Below, piece after piece: positions 1 through 5,426 of a DNA stretch of 5,426 nucleotides. Source of the stretch: DATJLQ01 sp035509415 (GTDB lineage: Bacteria > Pseudomonadota > Alphaproteobacteria > JACZXZ01); NCBI GenBank assembly GCA_035509415.1, contig DATJLQ010000216.1, positions 1 to 5,426 of the forward strand, read 5' to 3'. The notes under the pieces were generated by a model. The model did not search any database and was not told the DNA's origin. It saw nothing but the letters and a program-made list of their open reading frames with translations. Made by a program: the position numbers and the translations under genes. How positions within the stretch are numbered: position 1 is the first letter of the stretch; the number at the start of each line of letters is the position of its first letter.

Positions 1-724
<724 letters not shown>

Positions 725-760
725 GCCGGTTAAGGCCGGGACGGCATATGCGTCCGTTAC

Positions 761-869
761 CCCCCACCCGCTTGTTTCCGCTCGCGGCCTCCCCCTCAAG
801 GGGGGAGGCTACGCTTTTGATTTGCCGTCTCCTTGAAGGGGGAGGTCGGCGCGCAGCGCCAGGTGGGGG
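761..869. repeat. Nested inverted repeat between guaB and the methyltransferase gene
   Basis: This is a compound palindrome. The outer arms are CCCCCACC (761-768) and GGTGGGGG (862-869). A perfect 9-bp hairpin, GCCTCCCCC (787-795) with GGGGGAGGC (801-809), has a 5-nt loop. The stretch 788-801 also pairs, with one extra base, with 831-845 (CCTTGAAGGGGGAGG), so the element consists of two inverted half-copies. The right half carries its own small hairpin, GGCGC-GCA-GCGCC (848-860). The pattern resembles intergenic palindromic elements dispersed in alphaproteobacterial genomes; this is recalled, not searched. The hairpin 787-809 is followed by a short T run (815-818), so it could weakly terminate guaB transcription, but the T run is short and offset. 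Confidence 0.75.
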
Positions 870-881
870 TGCCGCGCGCGA

Positions 882-899
882 TGCAGACGGCAATCTGCA
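882..899. repeat. Small inverted repeat 20 bp before the methyltransferase start
   Basis: TGCAGA (882-887) and TCTGCA (894-899) form a perfect 6-bp stem with the 6-nt loop CGGCAA. The segment 885-893 (AGACGGCAA) is also a perfect complement of TTGCCGTCT at 822-830, so this hairpin and a longer-range stem across the right half of the nested repeat would exclude each other. No Shine-Dalgarno sequence lies between the repeat and the ATG at 919. Its function is unknown, and chance is possible for so short a stem. Confidence 0.4.
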
Positions 900-918
900 C
901 GCGCGCTCGGCTTGATCC

Positions 919-2238
919 ATGACCCCCGCGGGGCGCATCGAGGCCGCGATCGAGCTCCTGGGCCAGATCGAGACGCCGCTCCGGCCCGCGGACCAGGTCG
1001 CCGCGGAATATTTCCGCGCCCGTCGTTATGTCGGCTCGAAGGACCGGCGCGCGATCGCCGACCTTCTCTACGGCATCGTGCGCGCGCGCGCCCGGCTCGA
1101 TTGGTGGCTCGCGCAATCGAAGTTCGACGGGCTCGATGTTCCCCGCGGGCGCATGATCGCCTGGCTTGCGCTCGTCGAAGGTTGGGACGAAGAGCGGCTC
1201 GAGACCGTGTTCGACGAGCGCCAATACCACCCGAAGGAGCCAAGTGCCGCCGAGCGGCGCCTGGCCAAGGCGCTTCACGGCCACACGCTCGACCATCCGC
1301 GCCAGCCGGCGCCCGTAAAGTTCGAAGTGCCGGAATGGCTTTACCCGCGGCTCGCGGCGCGCTTCGGCACGGCGCTCGAGACCGAGCTCGCGGCCCTCCA
1401 AGAAGAGGCGCCGCTCGATCTGCGCGTGAACGCGCTCAAGGCGACCCGCGAGGAGGCGCGGGCGGCGCTTGCGCGCGACGGGATCGCGGCCGAGCCCACG
1501 CCGCTCTCGCCCTTGGGACTGCGCGTGCGCGGCCGCGCCAACATCGCGGCGACCGACGCGTTCCGCGCTGGCCTCATCGAGGTGCAGGACGAGGGCTCCC
1601 AGCTCGCGGCCCTGCTGGTCGATGCGCGGCCGGGCCAACGCGTGTGCGATTTCTGCGCGGGTGCCGGCGGCAAGACCTTGGCGCTCGCGGCGCGTATGGG
1701 CAACAAGGGCCAGATTCTCGCCCTCGACGTGCGCGAGGGGCGCATCGAGCGCGCGGCCCAGCGGCTCCGGCGCGCGGGTGTCCACAATGTCACGCGCCGG
1801 GTGCTCGCGAGCCAGCGCGATCCCTGGGTGAAGCGCCACCGGCTCGGCTTCGACCGGGTGCTGGTGGACGCGCCTTGCACCGGTTGCGGCACCTGGCGCC
1901 GCAACCCGGACGCGAAGTGGAACCTGCGCGAATCGGACCTGGCCGAGCTCGCCGCGCTCCAGGCCGACATTCTCGACTCGGCCGCGCGTCTCGTGAAGCC
2001 GGGCGGGCGGCTGGTCTACGCGACCTGCTCGCTCTTGCCCGAAGAGGACGAGGGGCTACTCGAGGGATTCCTCGGCAGCCACGCGGATTTCCGCCCGCTT
2101 CCCGCGGCCCAAATCTGGGCCGAGGCCTTGGGTGGCGCCGCCCCCGCCAATCCCTATAGCGCCGGCCCCGCCTTGCTGCTGTCGCCGGGAAGCCACAAGA
2201 CCGACGGTTTTTTCATCGCCGTCCTCGAACGCGGCTGA
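919..2238 (+). CDS. RsmB/NOP-family SAM-dependent RNA (cytosine-5) methyltransferase
   Basis: The product is a predicted m5C RNA methyltransferase of 439 residues, cytosolic, using S-adenosylmethionine; the target is probably rRNA. Residues ~1-100 look like the helical NusB-like RNA-binding domain of Sun/RsmB proteins (DRRAIADLLYGIVR). Residues ~150-220 form the linker, with the family signature LRVNALK. The catalytic domain follows: VQDEGSQL; SAM motif I DFCAGAGGKT (residues 244-253); the DAPCTGCGTW motif IV with Cys320, the Cys expected to help release product; then KPGGRLVYATCSLLPEEDE with Cys370, the expected nucleophile. Both catalytic cysteines are present. Motif I has Ala where E. coli RsmB has Pro (CAAPGGKT). 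The protein could be true RsmB (16S m5C967) or a paralogue, since alphaproteobacteria commonly keep such a gene between guaB and guaA; I therefore give no symbol. ATG 919 is the first start in the conserved frame, without an obvious ribosome binding site. The frame is complete, with TGA at 2236-2238. Confidence 0.93.
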   Translation: MTPAGRIEAAIELLGQIETPLRPADQVAAEYFRARRYVGSKDRRAIADLLYGIVRARARLDWWLAQSKFDGLDVPRGRMIAWLALVEGWDEERLETVFDERQYHPKEPSAAERRLAKALHGHTLDHPRQPAPVKFEVPEWLYPRLAARFGTALETELAALQEEAPLDLRVNALKATREEARAALARDGIAAEPTPLSPLGLRVRGRANIAATDAFRAGLIEVQDEGSQLAALLVDARPGQRVCDFCAGAGGKTLALAARMGNKGQILALDVREGRIERAAQRLRRAGVHNVTRRVLASQRDPWVKRHRLGFDRVLVDAPCTGCGTWRRNPDAKWNLRESDLAELAALQADILDSAARLVKPGGRLVYATCSLLPEEDEGLLEGFLGSHADFRPLPAAQIWAEALGGAAPANPYSAGPALLLSPGSHKTDGFFIAVLERG

Positions 2239-2263
2239 CTCGCGCGAAAACCCGTGCTAGCGT
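2235..2263 (+). promoter_or_regulatory. Possible promoter for the GNAT gene, perhaps giving a leaderless mRNA
   Basis: A -35-like CTGACT (2235-2240) and a -10-like TAGCGT (2258-2263) are separated by 17 bp. The -35 overlaps the methyltransferase stop codon. Transcription would be expected to begin about 6-8 bases after the -10, at or next to the ATG at 2270, so the transcript would have little or no leader. This fits the absence of any purine-rich Shine-Dalgarno sequence in CGTTTTTGC just before the ATG. Both boxes are imperfect matches, so this is a candidate only. Confidence 0.33.
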
Positions 2264-2269
2264 TTTTGC

Positions 2270-2818
2270 ATGGTGCTCGTGAGACAGGCGTATCCGTCGG
2301 ACGCCCAGGCGATCGCACGGATCCATGTCGAAACTTGGCGCACGACCTACGCCGGCCTCTTGCCCGACCGTATGCTCGCCGAGATGAGCGAGCACAACCA
2401 CAAATCCAGCTGGACCCACCAGGTCGCGCGCGGGCGCGGCGAATTCGTGCTGGTGGCCGAGCGGCCGAAGCTCGGCGTGGTCGGCTTCGCGAGCGGCGGG
2501 CCGGCGCGGCGCGCGCTCGAGCCCTATCGCGGCGAGATCTTCACCCTCTACGTGACGCCCGACTGCCAGAACCAGGGTATCGGCACGGCGCTTCTGTCGG
2601 CCGCGTTCAAGCGCCTCGCCGAGCAGTCGATGAACGGGGTCATGATCTGGGTGCTGGCGCGCAACCCGTCGCGCTTCTTCTACGAGGCCATGGGCGGGGT
2701 CAAGGCCGCCGCGCGCAAGGAGCGCCTGTGGGGCTCGGTCCTGCCCGAGATCGCCTATGGCTGGCCCGACGCGACTCGGACTTTGTCGCGCTCGTCCGAC
2801 GGTGCCCGCGCGGGCTGA
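2270..2818 (+). CDS. GNAT-family N-acetyltransferase
   Basis: The product is a predicted acetyl-CoA-dependent N-acetyltransferase of 182 residues; the substrate cannot be told from sequence. It is one complete GNAT domain. Its N-terminal strand and helix read VRQAYPSDAQAIARIHVETW, followed by TTYAGLLPD, common in this GNAT subgroup. A central strand FVLVAE (59-64) is followed by VVGFASG. Motif A, LYVTPDCQNQGIGTALL, holds the acetyl-CoA pyrophosphate loop QNQGIG (100-105). The motif B region IWVLARNPSRFFYEAMGG has Tyr138, the usual candidate general acid. The ~20 residues after PEIAYGWPD look unstructured and low in conservation. The ATG at 2270 is favoured because the domain begins immediately after it; GTG codons at 2273 and 2279 are possible alternatives. 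The gene lies 31 bp after the methyltransferase and on the same strand, so co-transcription or its own promoter are both possible. It has no evident link to guanine synthesis. Confidence 0.92.
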   Translation: MVLVRQAYPSDAQAIARIHVETWRTTYAGLLPDRMLAEMSEHNHKSSWTHQVARGRGEFVLVAERPKLGVVGFASGGPARRALEPYRGEIFTLYVTPDCQNQGIGTALLSAAFKRLAEQSMNGVMIWVLARNPSRFFYEAMGGVKAAARKERLWGSVLPEIAYGWPDATRTLSRSSDGARAG

Positions 2819-2850
2819 GGAAGGTCCGTTAATCGCTTCTAGCCGCCACG

Positions 2851-2893
2851 CCTCATCCTTCGAGACGGCCCTTCGGGCCTCCTCAGGATGAGG
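2851..2893 (+). repeat. Palindromic intergenic element, copy 1
   Basis: Perfect 9-bp outer arms, CCTCATCCT (2851-2859) and AGGATGAGG (2885-2893), enclose an inner 5-bp stem GGCCC (2867-2871) / GGGCC (2875-2879) with loop TTC. The conserved core between the stems reads TCGAGACGG on the left and TCCTC on the right. It belongs to the same family as the inverted copy at 2951-2990. It lies 32 bp after the GNAT stop and has no T run behind it, so it is not a canonical intrinsic terminator, though it could stabilise the 3' end of the mRNA. Confidence 0.85.
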
Positions 2894-2920
2894 CTATCTT
2901 CCGGATGAGAGGCTATCTTC
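2886..2920 (+). repeat. Short tandem direct repeat between the two hairpin copies
   Basis: GGATGAGGCTATCTTC (2886-2901) is followed at once by GGATGAGAGGCTATCTTC (2903-2920), which differs by a 2-base insertion. The 11-bp core AGGCTATCTTC is identical (2891-2901 and 2910-2920, period 19). A degenerate further start, GGGACGAGC, follows at 2921. The first unit overlaps the right arm of hairpin copy 1, so it looks like a local duplication of the element's edge. Confidence 0.7.
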
Positions 2921-2950
2921 GGGACGAGCTTGTCCTTGGAAATTCATTTC

Positions 2951-2990
2951 CCTCGTCCTGAGGAGGGGCGCAGCCCCGTCTCGAAGGACG
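2951..2990 (-). repeat. Palindromic intergenic element, copy 2, inverted
   Basis: Outer arms CGTCCT (2954-2959) and AGGACG (2985-2990) enclose an inner stem GGGGC (2965-2969) / GCCCC (2973-2977) with loop GCA. Read on the minus strand it matches copy 1: TCCTTCGAGACGG and CCTCCTCAGGA are identical, and the apical stem has changed on both sides. Thus 2856-2868 can pair with 2976-2988 (13 bp) and 2878-2888 with 2956-2966 (11 bp), which allows one long stem between the copies instead of two local hairpins. Confidence 0.85.
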
Positions 2991-3044
2991 CGGGGCGACC
3001 GAAATGACCCAGGGCGCGCGGGCTGAGGACGCGATCCGCTCCAA

Positions 3045-3123
3045 CGTCATGCCCGGCCTCGTGCCGGGCATCCATGTTTTTGAGGCCTCAGGCGTGGATG
3101 GCCGGACCAAGTCCGGCCATGAC
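3045..3123. repeat. Compound dyad repeat ('MPGLVPGIHV'-type intergenic element)
   Basis: The hairpin TGCCCGGC (3050-3057) / GCCGGGCA (3063-3070) and the hairpin ATGGCCGGA (3098-3106) / TCCGGCCAT (3112-3120) flank a perfect 10-bp palindrome TGAGGCCTCA (3081-3090). GTCATG (3046-3051) pairs with CATGAC (3118-3123), and CATCCATG (3069-3076) pairs with CGTGGATG (3093-3100) with one G-T pair, so the whole ~79 bp is symmetric about its centre. Elements of this pattern are familiar from alphaproteobacterial intergenic regions, where they give spurious peptides such as MPGLVPGIHV; this is recalled, not searched. A role in guaA expression is not shown. Confidence 0.85.
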
Positions 3124-3168
3124 CGTAGCGGCGGTTCGAAACCGCGTCGCGGCCGGCCGCTCAATCCC

Positions 3169-3198
3169 CTTCAACCCGCCGCCCGTCTCCGCTATCGT
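3169..3198 (+). promoter_or_regulatory. guaA: Possible promoter for guaA
   Basis: A -35-like CTTCAA (3169-3174) and a -10-like TATCGT (3193-3198) are separated by 18 bp. They lie after the last repeat and about 64 bp before the guaA ATG. The position is reasonable and would give a leader of about 55-60 nt without repeats. The matches are imperfect, so this is a tentative call. No riboswitch fold was recognised in the remaining leader. Confidence 0.27.
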
Positions 3199-3261
3199 GC
3201 CGCACCGGCGCGGGGCGATGCGCCTCCGGGTCCGGCCCCGAGCTCCCGCCCGCATTGGCTC

Positions 3262-4812
3262 ATGACCGACCGCGTCCTCGTCCTCGATTTCGGCTCCCAG
3301 GTGACCCAGCTCATCGCGCGGCGCGTGCGCGAAAGCGGCGTCTATTGCGAAATCCAGCCCTATAACCGCGTCGACGGGAAGACGCTCGAGGCCTATCGGC
3401 CGAAGGCGATCATCCTCTCGGGCGGGCCCGCGTCGCTCACGAAGGAGGATTCGCCGCGGGCACCCCGCGAGGTGTTCGAGCTCGGCGTCCCGGTGCTGGG
3501 CATCTGCTACGGCTTCCAGGCCATGTGCGCCCAGCTCGGCGGCGAGGTGCAGGCGTCCGAGCATCAGGAATTCGGCCGCGCCTTCGTCGAGGTCACGGGC
3601 GATTCCGTGCTTTGGGACGGCGTGTGGAAGAAGGGCGAGCGCCAGCAGGTCTGGATGAGCCACGGCGACCGCGTGATCAAGCTCCCGCCCGGCTTCCGCT
3701 CGGTGGGCGTGAGCGACGGCGCCCCCTACGCCATGATCGCCGACGACAAGCGCCGTTTCTACGGCACCCTGTTCCATCCCGAGGTGGTGCACACGCCCCA
3801 TGGCGCCGCTCTCTTGCGCAACTTCACCCACAAGGTCGCGGGCTGCCGGGGCGACTGGACCATGGCCGCGTTCCGCCAGCAGGCGATCGATGCGATCCGC
3901 AAGCAGGTGGGGAAGGGCCGCGTCATTTGCGGCCTCTCGGGCGGCGTCGATTCCTCGGTCGCAGCGGTGCTGATCCACGAGGCGGTCGGCGCGCAGCTCC
4001 ATTGCATCTTCATCGACCACGGACTTTTGCGCGCGGGCGAGGCGCAGGAGGTGGTGCGTCTCTTCCGCGGCCATTACAACATTCCGCTCACCGCGCGCGA
4101 CGCGAGCGAGCCGTTCCTCGCGCGCCTCGCCGGCGTCGACGAGCCCGAGGCGAAGCGCAAGATCATCGGCGCCACCTTCATCGAGATGTTCGACGAGGAG
4201 GCGGCGAAGCTCGGCGGCGCGGAGTTTCTGGCACAGGGGACGCTTTATCCCGACGTGATCGAATCCGTCTCGGCGCTCGGCGGCCCGTCGGTCACGATCA
4301 AGTCGCATCACAATGTGGGCGGCTTGCCCGAGCGCATGAAGATGAAGCTGGTCGAGCCGCTGCGCGAGCTCTTCAAGGACGAGGTGCGCGCTTTGGGGCG
4401 CGAGCTCGGATTGCCCGAAAGCCTCGTGGGCCGCCATCCCTTTCCCGGACCCGGCCTCGCGATCCGCTGCCCGGGCCCGGTCACGCGCGAAAAGCTCGAA
4501 ATCCTCCGCAAGGCGGACGCGATCTATCTCGAGGAAATCCGGAACGCCGGCCTCTATGACGCCATCTGGCAGGCCTTCGCCGTGCTCTTGCCGGTGCGCA
4601 GCGTTGGCGTCATGGGCGACGCGCGCTCCTACGATTACGTGTGCGCGTTGCGCGCGGTGACCTCCACCGACGGCATGACGGCCGACTCATACCCCTTCGA
4701 CCACGAATTCATCGCCGGCGTCGCGACGCGCATCATCAACGAGGTGCGCGGCATCAACCGCGTGGTCTACGACGTGACCTCGAAACCGCCCGGGACGATC
4801 GAGTGGGAGTAG
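3262..4812 (+). CDS. guaA: GMP synthase (glutamine-hydrolysing)
   Basis: GMP synthase converts XMP, glutamine and ATP to GMP, the last step of guanine nucleotide synthesis, in the cytosol as a dimer. The 516-residue length is normal for the family (~510-525). The N-terminal class I glutamine amidotransferase domain (1-~195) starts with RVLVLDFGSQVTQLIARRVRE and has the triad Cys82 (in GICYGFQ), His172 and Glu174 (in FHPEVVHTPHG). The ATP-pyrophosphatase domain (~200-390) has the PP-loop SGGVDSS at 226-232, followed by FIDHGLLR, GTLYPDVIES and KSHHNVGGL. The C-terminal dimerisation and XMP-binding domain contains HPFPGPGLAIR, GVMGDARSYDY and the terminal KPPGTIEWE. ATG 3262 is chosen because it directly precedes the conserved N-terminus; an upstream in-frame ATG at 3004 would add 86 residues of translated repeat. 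No clear Shine-Dalgarno is seen. The Phe in GICYGFQ stands where Met or Gln is more usual. Partner gene guaB lies ~2.5 kb upstream. Confidence 0.98.
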   Translation: MTDRVLVLDFGSQVTQLIARRVRESGVYCEIQPYNRVDGKTLEAYRPKAIILSGGPASLTKEDSPRAPREVFELGVPVLGICYGFQAMCAQLGGEVQASEHQEFGRAFVEVTGDSVLWDGVWKKGERQQVWMSHGDRVIKLPPGFRSVGVSDGAPYAMIADDKRRFYGTLFHPEVVHTPHGAALLRNFTHKVAGCRGDWTMAAFRQQAIDAIRKQVGKGRVICGLSGGVDSSVAAVLIHEAVGAQLHCIFIDHGLLRAGEAQEVVRLFRGHYNIPLTARDASEPFLARLAGVDEPEAKRKIIGATFIEMFDEEAAKLGGAEFLAQGTLYPDVIESVSALGGPSVTIKSHHNVGGLPERMKMKLVEPLRELFKDEVRALGRELGLPESLVGRHPFPGPGLAIRCPGPVTREKLEILRKADAIYLEEIRNAGLYDAIWQAFAVLLPVRSVGVMGDARSYDYVCALRAVTSTDGMTADSYPFDHEFIAGVATRIINEVRGINRVVYDVTSKPPGTIEWE

Positions 4813-4830
4813 GGGCCAGCGCGACGCCGC

Positions 4831-5426
4831 CTAGGATCGTCCTTTCTCGGTCCTGATCACGAGCTTCGGCGTGCCGCTATAGCCGTAGGCGTCGTAGAGG
4901 ATCGTGAGCAGCGCGTGGGCGACCGTCGCGTCGTCGAAATCGGCGAACGGATAGTCGCGCCAGTAGTTGGACGAGCGCCCGGGATCGGCGAACCCGGCCT
5001 TGTGCAAAATCCCGATGCGCTCGGCGGTCAGGATCTGCGACAGCACCGGCCAGCTATAGGCCGATTCCGCCTCGCAATAGAACGCGTCGGGCGAGGTCTG
5101 CGGCTCGCATTGCAGGTAACCGGCGCCCGCCTGCAAGACCAGGAACACGCGCCGGCTCGCGTTGACGCGCAAGCGCTGGACCTCGCCGGTGACGCGCGCG
5201 CCGTAGAAGGCGATGAGGTCGGCCGCCGAATGGATCGGCGGCAGCTCGGCCGGCACGTAGGCGCAGCCGTAGATCGCGGTCGAGGCCATGCTGCGTGCGT
5301 TGTTGATCAGGCCCGCGAGGTTCTGCCCCGGCCCGTTGCGCGGCGGGCAGCGTTGGGACGGAATCCAATCGGTCTCGACCTGCAAGTTCGCGAGATCGGC
5401 GTCGTAGCCTTGCCGAAGCGCCTCCG
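4831..5426 (-). CDS. Conserved-looking hypothetical protein, C-terminal part (5' end beyond the right edge)
   Basis: The minus-strand frame is open from the right edge to TAG at 4831-4833, giving about 197 visible residues beginning EALRQGYDADLANLQVETDW. A TTG at 5383-5385 lies inside this frame and is probably not the start, because the frame continues upstream without a stop and with similar composition. I do not recognise the family with certainty. Visible features are WIPSQRCPPRNGPGQNLAGL, IHSAADLIAFYGARVTGEVQRLRVNASRRVFLVLQ, four cysteines (RCPP, YGCAY, LQCEP, FYCEA) and a tail SSNYWRDYP...VAHALLTILYDAYGYSGTPKLVI. Third-position G/C use resembles the neighbours and the residue mix is that of a folded soluble protein, which supports real coding. 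The tail faintly recalls the end of TY-Chap/YbjN-like chaperone domains (Gly, Asn-Trp/Tyr, then a helix and Pro-x-Leu); this is a weak inference. It is convergent with guaA, 18 bp between stops, with no convincing terminator between them. Confidence 0.8.
   Translation of the reverse strand, partial: EALRQGYDADLANLQVETDWIPSQRCPPRNGPGQNLAGLINNARSMASTAIYGCAYVPAELPPIHSAADLIAFYGARVTGEVQRLRVNASRRVFLVLQAGAGYLQCEPQTSPDAFYCEAESAYSWPVLSQILTAERIGILHKAGFADPGRSSNYWRDYPFADFDDATVAHALLTILYDAYGYSGTPKLVIRTEKGRS

Larger units (their letters stand above)
2819..3261. other. 443-bp non-coding, repeat-rich region between the GNAT gene and guaA
   Basis: No credible gene was found here. The region contains, in order, a hairpin element (2851-2893), a tandem direct repeat (2886-2920), a second, inverted copy of the same hairpin element (2951-2990), a compound dyad of a different repeat family (3045-3123) and a promoter-like sequence before guaA (3169-3198). 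The frame in phase with guaA is open back to ATG 3004, but its translation is repeat-derived (VMPGLVPGIHVFEA, DGRTKSGHD) and has no counterpart in GuaA proteins. Confidence 0.85.

Noticed and set aside
787..818. Intrinsic terminator for guaB
   Set aside because: The stem is strong, but the T run is only four bases and begins six bases after the stem. It was kept as part of the repeat, not as a terminator feature.
796..1839. A 347-codon open frame on the minus strand opposite the methyltransferase gene
   Set aside because: It is a mirror of a well-supported gene, with Arg/Ala-rich low-complexity composition, and it runs into the palindromic repeat at 796-869.
912..2159. A 415-codon plus-strand frame overlapping the methyltransferase gene
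   Set aside because: It is extremely rich in Arg, Ala, Gly and Pro, as expected for an out-of-frame reading of GC-rich coding DNA. The other frame carries all the methyltransferase motifs.
2851..3123. CRISPR array or insertion-sequence remnant
   Set aside because: The repeats are palindromic, of two different families and not evenly spaced, with no spacers. No transposase remnant or target-site duplication was seen.
3199..3261. Purine-type riboswitch or other leader RNA before guaA
   Set aside because: No conserved riboswitch core or convincing fold was visible in this short GC-rich leader.
3088..4437. A 449-codon open frame on the minus strand opposite guaA
   Set aside because: It lies antisense to the complete, motif-rich guaA. 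Its translation is rich in Ala, Arg, His, Glu and Leu, without recognisable motifs, and its end (VMAGLGPAIHA) is translated repeat. It is a high-GC shadow.
4813..4860. Bidirectional terminator between guaA and the convergent gene
   Set aside because: Only a 4-bp stem (AGGA/TCCT around 4834) was found, with no adjacent T run on either strand.

Overview
The window is very GC-rich and looks like the chromosome of an alphaproteobacterium. Three things point there: strong G/C preference at third codon positions, the order guaB – RsmB/NOP-type RNA methyltransferase – guaA, and intergenic palindromic repeats of kinds I associate with alphaproteobacterial genomes. I cannot name a genus. The repeat with the translation 'MPGLVPGIHV' on one side and 'MAGLGPAIHA' on the other is typical of Rhodospirillales/Rhizobiales-like genomes, recalled from general knowledge and not searched.

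Layout. Positions 1-724 hold the 3' half of guaB (IMP dehydrogenase), cut by the window edge. Positions 725-918 are a gap dominated by a nested inverted repeat. Positions 919-2238 encode a two-domain m5C-type RNA methyltransferase of the RsmB/NOP family. After a 31-bp gap with a promoter-like sequence, 2270-2818 encode a GNAT N-acetyltransferase. Positions 2819-3261 are a 443-bp non-coding stretch with three palindromic elements: two inverted copies of one hairpin family and one compound dyad of another family. Positions 3262-4812 encode complete GMP synthase, guaA. Convergent to it, 18 bp away on the minus strand, is the 3' part of an unrecognised conserved-looking protein (4831 to beyond the right edge).

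How the genes fit together. GuaB (IMP to XMP) and GuaA (XMP to GMP) are the two committed steps of guanine nucleotide synthesis. Here they lie on the same strand but are separated by about 2.5 kb containing an RNA methyltransferase and an acetyltransferase, so a tight guaBA operon is not seen. The repeat-filled gaps and the promoter-like sequences before the GNAT gene and guaA suggest several transcription units, which is inference. No mobile element, CRISPR array, RNA gene or defence system is visible. The genes are ordinary housekeeping genes and the most notable content is the intergenic repeat architecture. I did not find convincing evidence of a new biological system.
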